This document shows, piece after piece, positions 44,466-53,458 of a DNA stretch of 64,000 nt. Both the position numbers and the translations under genes were made by a program. The stretch covers positions 1,612,001 to 1,676,000 of the forward strand of contig NZ_JBEHZE010000001.1 in assembly GCF_041058985.1 (NCBI RefSeq), in the 5' to 3' direction. Position 1 is the first letter of the stretch. Every line of letters begins with the position of its first letter. Below the pieces are notes generated by a model, which had not been told where the DNA came from, ran no database searches, and saw only the letters and a program-made list of their open reading frames with translations. This DNA is from Hyphococcus lacteus. Lineage in GTDB: Bacteria; Pseudomonadota; Alphaproteobacteria; Caulobacterales; Parvularculaceae.

Positions 44466-44540
44466 ATGGCGAACGAGCGAGCGCGGGCGTTACGTAAAAA
44501 CCGAGCGCAAAGCTTTAGTCCTCATACCCCAGGGTCTTGA
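44466..44540 (+). pseudogene. Probable DUF559 gene remnant (5' end only)
   Basis: An ATG opens MANERARALRKNRAQSFSPH and stops after 24 residues, overlapping the end of the sulfotransferase gene. The first 12 residues resemble the conserved start of DUF559 endonuclease-like proteins (N-x-R-A-R-x-L-R-K/R-N). A CCCCGCAGGGG palindrome lies just before it, like those often found before DUF559 genes in alphaproteobacteria. The rest of such a gene is missing. The call rests on a short match. Confidence 0.35.
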
Positions 44541-45231
44541 GGATGTCCGACCAATCACTGTTGAGTCTTGCGATTGTCTCTGGGCTGAGTTTCTCGCGGA
44601 AATCACCGGGCGTGGCTTTGCGGATATGGCGGGTTTTGTCTTCTCTTTTTACCTTTGCCGCAGGGTTGTCATTGGCGAGGCGACGATAGCGTTTTAGCCC
44701 GTCTTTCACCCCAAGCCCGTTTAAAAGTTTCTCGAGCCATGATGGCCGGTCGGCAATAAATTCCTCATAACGCAGGAATGTTAGATTGGGCAGGGACAAA
44801 TATTCATTCGCGTAGAGGTCATAGCGTTTTATAAGGCTTTTGCTCTCGCTACGGACAAATTCGTCGACACCGCGCTCAATTTGGCGTTGACGCCATTCCT
44901 CGTCTACGCCGGGGTGGCTGTAGACATATGAAAAAAACATAGAGACGAGAACATCGCGCGGATCGCGCAAATGAAGAATGAATCTGTCGCTCGCGCGGGC
45001 ATCATCAGGAATTAAAACCGGATAGCGCACCGGGCCGACAAGGCCGGTTTTGCCACCCAGTTGGTGATAAAAATTTTCGTCGCCGGGTTTTTCAGGCTCT
45101 TGCAGATTGGGCGTTCTGATATTGGCGGAATGCAGCGGCCAGCCTTCTTTGCGGGCGATGCGGCGCATTACGTCATATACGCCAAGCGAGGCCGCTTTAT
45201 GTACCGTGAAAATAAGTGCGCGATGTTCCAT
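44515..45231 (-). CDS. Sulfotransferase domain protein
   Basis: 238 residues. P-loop-like sulfotransferase family using PAPS. Seen: the N-terminal FTVHKAASLGVYDVMRRIA in the place of the 5'-phosphosulfate loop (lacking the common TYPKSGTTW wording), and the 3'-phosphate motif RFILHLRDPRDVLVSMFFSY. LTFLRYEEFIAD matches the conserved later segment. Acceptor unknown; glycolipid or polysaccharide modification is possible. ATG at 45231 chosen over a TTG one codon upstream. Confidence 0.82.
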   Translation of the reverse strand: MEHRALIFTVHKAASLGVYDVMRRIARKEGWPLHSANIRTPNLQEPEKPGDENFYHQLGGKTGLVGPVRYPVLIPDDARASDRFILHLRDPRDVLVSMFFSYVYSHPGVDEEWRQRQIERGVDEFVRSESKSLIKRYDLYANEYLSLPNLTFLRYEEFIADRPSWLEKLLNGLGVKDGLKRYRRLANDNPAAKVKREDKTRHIRKATPGDFREKLSPETIARLNSDWSDILKTLGYED

Positions 45232-45275
45232 CAAGGCTTAATCGCGTGAAACTGCGGACGTGTCAAAGTATGGTG

Positions 45276-46811
45276 TCAATCCTTATAACCCTCCGCGCGT
45301 TCGGCACTGGGAAAGAACAAAAATGCGAGCATCAATAGATAGGGCGCATAATCCCAGCTAAGGGCGAGGGCCCACACGTCAGAAAATATATTTGCGTGTT
45401 TCAAGACCGCGTCGCGCGGCGTGATGGTCGATAGGCCGGGTACGAATTCCGCATCGACAATTTCCTGACGGCGCGAGATGGTTTCGGGTTCAGGCGGTGG
45501 CGGCGTAGGTGAGATCATCTCGCGGAAAATATCGAGGCCACGCGCGGGTGACTTTTCCGCTTCGGATTTTAGCGGCACCGGGGGCTTTTGGCGCTTTTGT
45601 TTGCTGATCAAAGATTTTAGCGCGCGCTCTACATCATCTGCATAGCTATCAATGGCTTCGTGTTGGCGCGCAGAAATACGTGCGCCGACCGGGCGTGGAT
45701 TGGCGCGGTCAAAATTCGAGAGCTGCTGATCGAGCAGGCGTTCGATCCGGCGGTCATGTCGCCAACGGTTGAGTACATTGGCGAAATCGTTGAATTCGGT
45801 TTCAAACTCTCGCGACCATTTATCGACATTTTCAAATGCGTTGAGGGAAAGGCGCTTGCTCAGGCTGCTAGTTTTGTTGGCGCAAATATTGGGGTCATAC
45901 GGATTCATGCCTGACGGGTCATCGGCGTCAATCAAGGTTGTAACGCTTGCTTCTAGGCCCTGATACCACGCCGCCAGCCCTTTGTAGTAATCGCTCACCG
46001 CGCCTTGACCTGCGGCTCCAGATTGGCTGCCGCCGCTGCGTTCGGCATCGGCAACCCGCGTCACGTCACGTACCGACAGGCGCAAATCCTCGCGAAACAA
46101 GAAATCGCGCTGGCGATAGGTGGTGATTCCGGCGCATTCGGCAGCGAGGCGGTCTATTTCTGCACTATAAGTATGACGGACCGCATCGACGCCACCGACC
46201 CCCACGACGGTCGTCCATGTGGAGACAAAAAACAGGATCAACGCCAACGCCGGAATGACCACAAAGAGCTTAAAGGCACGTTCTATAAAAAAGATGAGAT
46301 CGCCAATCGCACCGCCTTTGATATCTCGTAGCCAATCGCGATGACGAACGAATTCTGCGCCGCCGACCCAAATCGCAACCGCCAAACAAAACACAAAGAC
46401 CCCAAAGGCAGGCGGCAGGACGGCATTTCGGAAAAAGTCGGTGGATTCCTGAGAGGTAATGAGCCCAAATCCGATGGCGGAGCTGACAGCGCTGAAAAAT
46501 CCGGCGGTAACCGCCACCACCACGAACAGCCGGTTAAAGAGCGATGACCCTTCGAGCCGTTTGGAGGTGAGGGCGGCGAACAGAACAAGGCCGATAATGG
46601 CAACGACGATGCCAGCACCGATGACCGAGGCTGGATCAAGGAAACTGCTTAGTATTTCACCGGGTTCCTGAGCATGGCTACTGGGGTCTTGAGCAAGGGC
46701 ATTGCCGAAAAAAAATAGCGGTGGGATTAAAAAAACTAAACGTGCGAATGCCCGTTTGAATAAAATGTCGCCGATCGACATAGATCTGGCGTGATGGGCT
46801 TTCTCTCCCAT
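45276..46811 (-). CDS. Multi-pass membrane protein of unknown function
   Basis: 511 residues. A first hydrophobic segment may be a signal (FARLVFLIPPLFFFGNALA), then transmembrane helices at VIGAGIVVAIIGLVLFAAL, LFVVVAVTAGFFSAVSSA, AFGVFVFCLAVAIWVGG and FVVIPALALILFFVSTWTTVV. A soluble region of about 250 residues (about 225-475) has two cysteines, coiled-coil-like helices and a PTPPPPEPE linker. A last helix is YLLMLAFLFFPS. No family recognised. GGGGGAT precedes the ATG. It diverges from ppdK. Confidence 0.75.
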   Translation of the reverse strand: MGEKAHHARSMSIGDILFKRAFARLVFLIPPLFFFGNALAQDPSSHAQEPGEILSSFLDPASVIGAGIVVAIIGLVLFAALTSKRLEGSSLFNRLFVVVAVTAGFFSAVSSAIGFGLITSQESTDFFRNAVLPPAFGVFVFCLAVAIWVGGAEFVRHRDWLRDIKGGAIGDLIFFIERAFKLFVVIPALALILFFVSTWTTVVGVGGVDAVRHTYSAEIDRLAAECAGITTYRQRDFLFREDLRLSVRDVTRVADAERSGGSQSGAAGQGAVSDYYKGLAAWYQGLEASVTTLIDADDPSGMNPYDPNICANKTSSLSKRLSLNAFENVDKWSREFETEFNDFANVLNRWRHDRRIERLLDQQLSNFDRANPRPVGARISARQHEAIDSYADDVERALKSLISKQKRQKPPVPLKSEAEKSPARGLDIFREMISPTPPPPEPETISRRQEIVDAEFVPGLSTITPRDAVLKHANIFSDVWALALSWDYAPYLLMLAFLFFPSAERAEGYKD

Positions 46812-47124
46812 GCAATCCCCCAATTGCGCGGCATTCTGCCGGCCATATTCAAACTCAAGGCAACTATTGGCCCACAGAAAGGCGGCTATTGGTGGTCGAA
46901 TAGCCCTTCGTGAGCCATCCTATCACGTAAAAAAATATGGTGAATAGTTATCCACCACTAATATTCATGGCGTTATATTGATCCGCGATATGTAGATGCG
47001 GCAATTTCTGGCTTGGCTGTACGGTTGCGGTGCATTAAGGCATGGTCTGACTGATTTGATGAATAAATTTTGGAATAAGTCTCTATTGGTCGATTGATTT
47101 TTAGTAACACATGGCGGGAGCACC
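46812..47124. other. Intergenic region between the membrane-protein gene and ppdK
   Basis: 313 bases between divergent genes. A+T-rich from about 46925 to 46985 and from 47050 to 47105, consistent with promoters. One near-match to a DnaA box (TTATCCACC at 46948) is present. No clear -35/-10 pair, terminator or RNA gene was recognised. Confidence 0.5.
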
Positions 47125-49815
47125 ATGGGCGATAATATGAAATGGGTTTACAGTTTCGGCGCAGACAACGCAGAGGGCGATGCCTCTTTGCGCAATCTTT
47201 TGGGCGGTAAAGGGGCCAATCTCGGTGAGATGGCGAGCCTTGGTTTGCCTGTGCCTCCTGGTTTTACGATCACGACCGAAGTCTGTACTGAATTTTATAA
47301 GAATGATCGCACCTATCCGGAAGGATTGAAGGCTCAAATTGATGCTGCGCTCATTCAGGTCGGCGAAAGCGTCGGCATGAAATTTGGTGACAAATCGCGA
47401 CCCTTGTTAGTCTCCGTCCGGTCGGGCGCGCGTGCCTCTATGCCAGGTATGATGGACACTGTCCTTAATCTTGGCCTGACTGACGAGACAGTTGAGGGCC
47501 TAGCGACGCTTTCGGGTGACCCGCGCTTTGCCTATGACAGCTACCGTCGCTTTATCCAGATGTATTCTGACGTGGTGCTCGAAGTTGACCATCACTCATT
47601 CGAGGAAATTCTGGAAACCTATAAAGAAGAGCACGACTATTTCCTTGATACGGAAATGACTGCCGATGATTGGCGCACGATTATCTCTGGCTATAAGAAA
47701 GTCGTCGAAGACGCCCTCGGCAAGCCATTCCCGCAAGACCCCCAAGAACAGCTATGGGGCGCTATTTCTGCGGTGTTTAACTCTTGGCGTAATGATCGGG
47801 CCAACACTTATCGGCGGTTGCACCATATTCCTGAAAGCTGGGGCACTGCCGTTAGCGTTCAGGCGATGGTCTTTGGTAATATGGGGGCGACATCGGCCAC
47901 GGGTGTTGCGTTTACACGTGATCCGTCAACGGGTGATAATTATTACTATGGTGAATTCCTGATTAATGCCCAGGGCGAAGATGTGGTTGCCGGGATCCGC
48001 ACACCACAAGCGCTGACCAAAGAATCGCGCCTTAAAATGGGCGATGAAGAACCGTCGATGGAAGAGGCGATGCCGACCGCATTCGCCGAATTGTGTGCGG
48101 TATTTGATAAGCTCGAAAAACACTATCGCGACATGCAGGACATCGAGTTCACCATTCAAGATGGCAAACTCTGGATGCTTCAGACCCGTAACGGCAAACG
48201 TACGGCGAAAGCATCACTAAAAATCGCTGTCGATATGTGCAAAGAAGGTCTGATTACGGAAGAAGAAGCGATCAACCGTGTCGATCCACATTCGCTCGAT
48301 CAGTTGTTACACCCATCACTCGACCCTGACGCAGAGCGTGATTTGGTGTTGACGGGTCTGCCAGCATCGCCGGGCGCTGCGTCGGGCGAGGTTGTTTTTA
48401 ATTCTGACGAGGCCGAACGCCTCGCGCAGGAAGGCAAAAACGTCATCCTAATTCGCGTTGAAACCAGCCCAGAAGATATTCACGGGATGCACGCGGCAAA
48501 AGGGATTGTGACAGCACGCGGTGGTATGACTTCACATGCGGCTGTGGTTGCTCGGGGCATGGGGCGACCATGTGTTTGTGGTGCTGGCGATCTCAAGATC
48601 GACAAGAGCGAGGCGTTCTTTACTGTTGGCGGTCGCAAAGTCGAAAAAGGCGAAGTCGTTACGATTGATGGCGGCGCGGGTAAGCTCTTTTTTGGCGCTG
48701 TTCCTACGGTTCAGCCCGAGCTATCTGGCGATTTTGGCGAGCTAATGGGCTGGGCTGATAAGGTGCGGCGGATGCGCGTTCGGGCGAATGCGGAAACCCC
48801 GCATGATGCACAGGTCGCGCGTGACTTTGGTGCCGAAGGCATTGGTCTTTGCCGCACAGAGCATATGTTCTTTGAGGCTGATCGTATTGTCGCAGTGCGC
48901 GAGATGATTTTGGCGGAAGATAAAAAAGGCCGCGAGGCTGCATTGACAAAGTTACTGCCAATGCAACGTTCAGATTTCGAGGCGCTGTTCAAAGTGATGG
49001 CCGGCTTGCCGGTTACTATTCGCCTGCTCGACCCGCCGCTTCATGAATTCCTTCCGCATTCGGATGATGAGATTGAAGAAGTGGCGAAATCATCTGGTAT
49101 GGACGCGCAAAAACTAAAGGATCGTGCGCACAAGCTTCACGAATTTAATCCGATGCTGGGTCATCGTGGTTGTCGTTTAGGTGTTTCTTATCCAGAAATT
49201 TCCGAAATGCAGGCGCGCGCGATTATGGAAGCCGCATGTAATGTCGCGAAAGAAACTGGCGAGAAGGTTACACCGGAGATCATGGTTCCGCTTGTTGCTA
49301 AGCGCGAGGAGTTGGCGTTCTTGAAGGAGCGGATTGATTGTATTGCAATCGAGGTACTCAAGGAAAACGGGATCAAGCTCGACTATCTTGTTGGCACAAT
49401 GATCGAGTTACCTCGTGCTGCGTTGACGGCAGATGCCATTGCGCAGGATGCTGAATTTTTCTCCTTCGGGACCAATGACTTGACGCAAACAACCTTTGGT
49501 TTGTCACGCGATGACTCGGCGTCATTCCTGCCGGATTATATGCGCCAAGGCATTTTCGAGCGGGATCCATTTGTGACGCTTGACCCCGATGGGGTGGGCG
49601 CTTTGGTGGAAATTGCCGCAGAAAAGGGGCGTGCGACTCGTCCGAACATCAAGCTTGGGATTTGCGGTGAGCATGGCGGGGACCCGGATTCTATCAATTT
49701 TGTCGAAGGGGCGGGGCTGGATTATGTGTCTTGTTCGCCATACCGGACGCCAATCGCCCGTCTTGCTGCAGCGCAAGCAAAACTTCGCAAAAATGACGGT
49801 GGATCAACCGCCTAA
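47125..49815 (+). CDS. ppdK: Pyruvate, phosphate dikinase
   Basis: 896 residues. Interconverts pyruvate, ATP and phosphate with PEP, AMP and pyrophosphate. Seen: N-terminal ATP-grasp domain starting KWVYSFGADNAEGD and LLGGKGANLGEMASLGLPVPPGFTI-type segment, SVRSGARASMPGMMDTVLNLG, the phosphohistidine domain GGMTSHAAVVARGMGRPCV (H471), and the C-terminal PEP/pyruvate barrel with GTNDLTQTTFGLSRDD and GICGEHGGDP. Likely gluconeogenic PEP supply. GGGAG precedes the ATG. Confidence 0.97.
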   Translation: MGDNMKWVYSFGADNAEGDASLRNLLGGKGANLGEMASLGLPVPPGFTITTEVCTEFYKNDRTYPEGLKAQIDAALIQVGESVGMKFGDKSRPLLVSVRSGARASMPGMMDTVLNLGLTDETVEGLATLSGDPRFAYDSYRRFIQMYSDVVLEVDHHSFEEILETYKEEHDYFLDTEMTADDWRTIISGYKKVVEDALGKPFPQDPQEQLWGAISAVFNSWRNDRANTYRRLHHIPESWGTAVSVQAMVFGNMGATSATGVAFTRDPSTGDNYYYGEFLINAQGEDVVAGIRTPQALTKESRLKMGDEEPSMEEAMPTAFAELCAVFDKLEKHYRDMQDIEFTIQDGKLWMLQTRNGKRTAKASLKIAVDMCKEGLITEEEAINRVDPHSLDQLLHPSLDPDAERDLVLTGLPASPGAASGEVVFNSDEAERLAQEGKNVILIRVETSPEDIHGMHAAKGIVTARGGMTSHAAVVARGMGRPCVCGAGDLKIDKSEAFFTVGGRKVEKGEVVTIDGGAGKLFFGAVPTVQPELSGDFGELMGWADKVRRMRVRANAETPHDAQVARDFGAEGIGLCRTEHMFFEADRIVAVREMILAEDKKGREAALTKLLPMQRSDFEALFKVMAGLPVTIRLLDPPLHEFLPHSDDEIEEVAKSSGMDAQKLKDRAHKLHEFNPMLGHRGCRLGVSYPEISEMQARAIMEAACNVAKETGEKVTPEIMVPLVAKREELAFLKERIDCIAIEVLKENGIKLDYLVGTMIELPRAALTADAIAQDAEFFSFGTNDLTQTTFGLSRDDSASFLPDYMRQGIFERDPFVTLDPDGVGALVEIAAEKGRATRPNIKLGICGEHGGDPDSINFVEGAGLDYVSCSPYRTPIARLAAAQAKLRKNDGGSTA

Positions 49816-50123
49816 TTGGTAAATATTAATTTCCCCAATTCGCGAATCATAGCGAATACAATGGGTTAGCTCATCCTGAGTAGGGTTAATAAAAGGTTAA
49901 CACACGCCGATTTCATTTGCGTAATCCACATTGCGGCGCCATATTCTGATCAATCGGCGCGCCCGCAAGGACGCGTCTTTTACGTCCGCCAGTTGTTCCT
50001 TGTGAAAGGGTTCATCTTTGGCGGGTCAGACTACGGCGTTACGCAGTTGACGCTGACCGTTGATAGAGATGCCTTTCGCACCAATATTCGCGCGGAAGAT
50101 GAATTCGAAGAGACGAGTGCACG
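49816..50123. other. Intergenic region holding the CtrA box of the cell-wall hydrolase gene
   Basis: 308 bases. The 5' part is A+T-rich, with a GAATC (CcrM-type GANTC site) at about 49848 and a CtrA box at 49886. The 3' half is G+C-rich with no recognised feature; a long 5' leader is possible. Confidence 0.5.
49886..49901 (+). promoter_or_regulatory. CtrA box upstream of the SleB-type hydrolase gene
   Basis: TTAATAAAAGGTTAAC is an exact match to TTAA-N7-TTAAC, 223 bases before the hydrolase start. ppdK's stop codon is 71 bases upstream, so the hydrolase is the only plausible target on this strand. Confidence 0.65.
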
Positions 50124-50897
50124 TTGAAAGTTAGTCGCGATCATCACGGCCACGAGGTCAATTGGACATTACGGAGCCTTTTGGCTGCCGGCATGTTGTC
50201 CATTTGTGCTGTCGCGAGCGCCATGAGCGCGACCGTCAATGCGAATCGTGCCGAAGTTCGGCGCGAAACACAAATGGCAATCGCGGAAGAGGCGGCATTA
50301 GTCGAAGATCTTGCAAAATATCTAGCGGCTGAAACCGCTGCAACGCGCCGCTCGCTTGAGCAGCCACGCTTGAAGCCAGCAAAAGCCACAAGTGATGTCC
50401 TAATGGAGGGCGATCCGCTGAAGTCATTGGCGACGTTTGATTTTACGGCTTTGACGATTGCCAAGATCAACGCCGAAGAGCGTAAATGTCTGGCTGAGGC
50501 TATTTATTATGAAGCCCGGTCAGAGCCGCGAATTGGGCAGCTTGCCGTTGCCGATGTAATCCTCAATCGGGTCGCGACCCCGGTTTATCCAAATTCCATT
50601 TGCGAAGTTGTCTACCAAGGTTCTGAGCGCCGGACGGGGTGTCAGTTCTCGTTCACTTGTGATGGGTCAATGCAGGCCACGCGCAACAAGCGTAAGTGGA
50701 AAGAGTCCGAAGATCTTTCGGGTGCTATTCTTGCTGGCTTGCATGCGCCGGTTAGCCGTAATGCGACACACTATCATGCAGATTACGTCACGCCCCATTG
50801 GGCGGATTCGCTGACGCCAACGGCGACTATCGGAACGCATAAGTTTTATAAATTCCCAAGTCGTCGTGCCGTGGCAGCAGCGCCAGCGGCAATGTAA
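50124..50897 (+). CDS. SleB-type cell wall hydrolase (Hydrolase_2)
   Basis: 257 residues. N-terminal membrane anchor or signal (LRSLLAAGMLSICAVASAMSA), a coiled segment, then a SleB/CwlJ-like domain (about 115-245): CLAEAIYYEARSEPRIGQLAVADVILNRV with the conserved glutamate, SICEVVYQG, QFSFTCDG and ATHYHADYVTPHWADSL. Predicted peptidoglycan lytic enzyme acting in the periplasm. The only start that keeps the membrane segment is TTG at 50124, since an in-frame stop lies just before it; ATG at 50190 would cut the segment. Confidence 0.85.
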   Translation: MKVSRDHHGHEVNWTLRSLLAAGMLSICAVASAMSATVNANRAEVRRETQMAIAEEAALVEDLAKYLAAETAATRRSLEQPRLKPAKATSDVLMEGDPLKSLATFDFTALTIAKINAEERKCLAEAIYYEARSEPRIGQLAVADVILNRVATPVYPNSICEVVYQGSERRTGCQFSFTCDGSMQATRNKRKWKESEDLSGAILAGLHAPVSRNATHYHADYVTPHWADSLTPTATIGTHKFYKFPSRRAVAAAPAAM

Positions 50898-50914
50898 TCT
50901 GTAGGCAGATTAAT

Positions 50915-51763
50915 TTATAAAAAATCTAAACCGAGATCGAGGTTTGGTGCTGAGTGGGTGATCCATCCAGATGAGATCACGTCAACGCCGGTTGCCGCAA
51001 TGGCACGAACAGTTGCGGCTGTGACATTGCCCGAAGCTTCTAAAATGGCGCGGCCATCGTTGATTTTAACGGCTTGTCGCAAATCGTCCGTAGACATGTT
51101 ATCAAGCAAGACTACATCGGCCCCATTGTTCAACGCTTCTTCGAGTTGATCTAGCCGATCGACTTCAATTTCGATTTTGGTCATGTGGCCAATGGTATTG
51201 CGCGCCGCCGTGAGTGCTTTTGTAATTCCGTCTGATGCCACAATGTGGTTATCTTTAATCATCACTGCATCATAAAGCCCAAAGCGATGATTATGTCCGC
51301 CGCCACAACGAACGGCGTGTTTTTCAAACGCGCGAAGGCCCGGTGTTGTTTTCCTTGTGCAGACAATTTTGGCGGTCGTGCCTTTGGCTTCGTGGACTAA
51401 CGCCGCAGTCGCCGTCGCAATGCCCGATAGGTGACACATGAAGTTAAGCGCCACGCGTTCAGCCGATAAAATCGCGCGCGCAGTACCGTCGATTGACAGT
51501 ATGACATCACCCTTTTTTACAGTTGTACCATCACCCTTTTTTACGCTGACAACAGTGTTTTGATCGACGAGTCGAAAGGCAGCGAGCGCTGCATCTACGC
51601 CAGCGACAATGCCGGGTTTGCGTGCAGCTATGACGGCACGATTTGTCGCGTCAGCCGGAATAGTCGCGTTGGTTGTGATGTCGCCTGCATCGCCAAAATC
51701 TTCGCGTAATGCTCGCGACACAGCATCTTCAACGATAATCGGTAACATCGGGGCAAGGGTCAT
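50915..51763 (-). CDS. nadC: Nicotinate-nucleotide pyrophosphorylase (carboxylating), quinolinate phosphoribosyltransferase
   Basis: 282 residues. Converts quinolinate and PRPP to nicotinate mononucleotide, CO2 and pyrophosphate. Seen: LREDFGDAGDITTNATIP, NFMCHLSGIATATAALV, the CTRKTTPGLRAFEKHAVRCGGGHNHRFGL block and IEIEVDRLDQLEEAL with LLDNMSTDDLRQAV. Third gene of nadA-nadB-nadC; its ATG overlaps the nadB stop (ATGA). Confidence 0.97.
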   Translation of the reverse strand: MTLAPMLPIIVEDAVSRALREDFGDAGDITTNATIPADATNRAVIAARKPGIVAGVDAALAAFRLVDQNTVVSVKKGDGTTVKKGDVILSIDGTARAILSAERVALNFMCHLSGIATATAALVHEAKGTTAKIVCTRKTTPGLRAFEKHAVRCGGGHNHRFGLYDAVMIKDNHIVASDGITKALTAARNTIGHMTKIEIEVDRLDQLEEALNNGADVVLLDNMSTDDLRQAVKINDGRAILEASGNVTAATVRAIAATGVDVISSGWITHSAPNLDLGLDFL

Positions 51764-53322
51764 TCGTCAAACTCGTCTTCATAATCCGCGCCATTCTCAT
51801 AAGAATCTGTCGTGCAGATTTCTGTATGAAAGGCTTCATCTTCTGTGTCCGGATAGTCGCTTCGGTAATGCCCGCCGCGCGATTCCTCGCGCATCAAGGC
51901 TCCCTGAGCAATCAATTCTGCAGTGACTAACGCGCTTTTCAGGCCGCTAGTCATTGCTTTATGTTCGTTGAGTTCATGAATAACGCTCAGAACCTTATTG
52001 ATGCTTTCGTCATCTCGAACCAGCGCACAACCTGTGCTCATGGCCTGTCGCAAGCGCATCATGGCGTTTTTGTCAGCTGGTTTAGATTCTAAATCCATGC
52101 GATCGCCCGGCGCGCCCGCATCATTGGGAACGGTGATTTCTGCGTCACGGAGCTGATCGGCAATTCGCGCACCAAAGACGATGGCTTCTAACAGTGAATT
52201 AGACGCCAGCCGGTTTGCGCCATGAACGCCGGTCGAGGCGACTTCGCCAACCGCCCAAAGCCCATCAACAGATGCTTTGCCGTTTAGATCAGTCAACACA
52301 CCACCCATATGATAGTGGGCTGCGGGGGCAACGGGCATCAACTCAGTTTGCGGATTAATGCCGACGGCTTGGCATGATGCAAAAACCGTAGGGAAGGCTG
52401 TCGGGAATGCTTTGCCGATGCTTTCGCGGGCATCAAGACATGCCCCACGACCTGACCGGATTTCAGTTTCAACCGCCCGCGCAACGATATCGCGAGGCGC
52501 AAGGTCTCCGGCTTTGTGATAGTCGACCATAAAGGGCCGACCATCTTTGTTGACTAGCTTTGCTCCTTCGCCGCGTAATGCTTCAGTTGCGAGGGGGGCG
52601 GGGTCTGCACCGATATCAAGCGCGGTAGGATGAAATTGAACAAATTCAGGGTCGCGGATGATCGCGCCCGCCCGTGCAGCAAAAGCAAGGCCGTGTCCCT
52701 GTGCTGGCGTCGGATTGGTCGTGACAGCATAAAGACCGCCGAGACCACCAGTTGCTAAAATCGTTTGACCAGCATCGAACACGGCGCGTTCGCCGGCATC
52801 GACGTCAAAGACTAAAGCGCCGCCCACGGTTCCGTTATCATCTACTAAAAGGTCTTCAACAACGATCCGTTCAAGGATTGTAATATGTTTTGACGCGCGC
52901 GCGGCCTTGACCAGTGCATCCATGATAGCTGCACCAGCTTGGTCGCCGGTTGCATGCACAATGCGGTCGCGACAATGCGCAGCTTCGCGCCCGACTTTAA
53001 GGGCACCGTTTTCATCGACATCAAACGCGACGCCAAAGTGTAATAAATCTTCTACGGCATCTGGCCCGCCATCAGCGAGGATGCTGGCGGCTTCTGGATC
53101 AACCAGTCCGGCACCCGCTTGCATCGTATCGGCAAAGTGGAGGTTTGGCGTGTCGTTAGGCCCGACTGCTGCTGCAAGGCCGCCTTGCGCCCACGGGGTT
53201 GCGCCACCTTTTCCGACTGGTCGCGCAGTGATGATAGTGACGGGGCGAGGGGCTAGTTTTAGCGCGGTATAGAGGCCCGCAACGCCAGCGCCGACGATTA
53301 GAATCTCGTTAGGGGCGCTCAT
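51760..53322 (-). CDS. nadB: L-aspartate oxidase
   Basis: 520 residues. FAD enzyme oxidising L-aspartate to iminoaspartate for quinolinate synthesis. Seen: dinucleotide motif ILIVGAGVAGLYTALKLA, GGATPWAQGGLAAAVG, the succinate-dehydrogenase-like HPTALDI and YHMGGVLTDLNGKASVDGLWAVGEVASTGVHGANRLASNSLLE-type block. The C-terminal helical domain is present and ends in an acidic tail. Starts 136 bases after nadA. Confidence 0.97.
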   Translation of the reverse strand: MSAPNEILIVGAGVAGLYTALKLAPRPVTIITARPVGKGGATPWAQGGLAAAVGPNDTPNLHFADTMQAGAGLVDPEAASILADGGPDAVEDLLHFGVAFDVDENGALKVGREAAHCRDRIVHATGDQAGAAIMDALVKAARASKHITILERIVVEDLLVDDNGTVGGALVFDVDAGERAVFDAGQTILATGGLGGLYAVTTNPTPAQGHGLAFAARAGAIIRDPEFVQFHPTALDIGADPAPLATEALRGEGAKLVNKDGRPFMVDYHKAGDLAPRDIVARAVETEIRSGRGACLDARESIGKAFPTAFPTVFASCQAVGINPQTELMPVAPAAHYHMGGVLTDLNGKASVDGLWAVGEVASTGVHGANRLASNSLLEAIVFGARIADQLRDAEITVPNDAGAPGDRMDLESKPADKNAMMRLRQAMSTGCALVRDDESINKVLSVIHELNEHKAMTSGLKSALVTAELIAQGALMREESRGGHYRSDYPDTEDEAFHTEICTTDSYENGADYEDEFDE

Positions 53323-53364
53323 TGGATCACCAAGTTAAATTGATCTAAGGACGTATCCATAAAT

Positions 53365-53393
53365 TTCTTGCCCGCGTCATGCACAGGCAAGAA
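53365..53393 (-). repeat. Hairpin-forming inverted repeat in the nadA-nadB gap
   Basis: TTCTTGCC and GGCAAGAA are perfect 8-base arms around a 13-base loop, midway in the 136-base gap. It has no T-run, so it is not a classical terminator; RNA processing or attenuation within the operon is possible. Confidence 0.4.
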
Positions 53394-53458
53394 GTAATCA
53401 CTAATTTGGGTTTGTGTCATCCAGAATGTCTTTCCCCCGGCCTTTATGGCGCTGCGCG

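Noticed and set aside
46948..46956. Near-match to a DnaA box (TTATCCACC) in an A+T-rich gap
   Set aside because: Only one copy with one mismatch and no origin-linked genes; chance is more likely than a replication origin.
50896..50911. AATCTG-TAGG-CAGATT hairpin after the SleB-type gene
   Set aside because: The stem is short and A+T-rich, overlaps the stop codon and is followed by no T-run; too weak for a terminator call.
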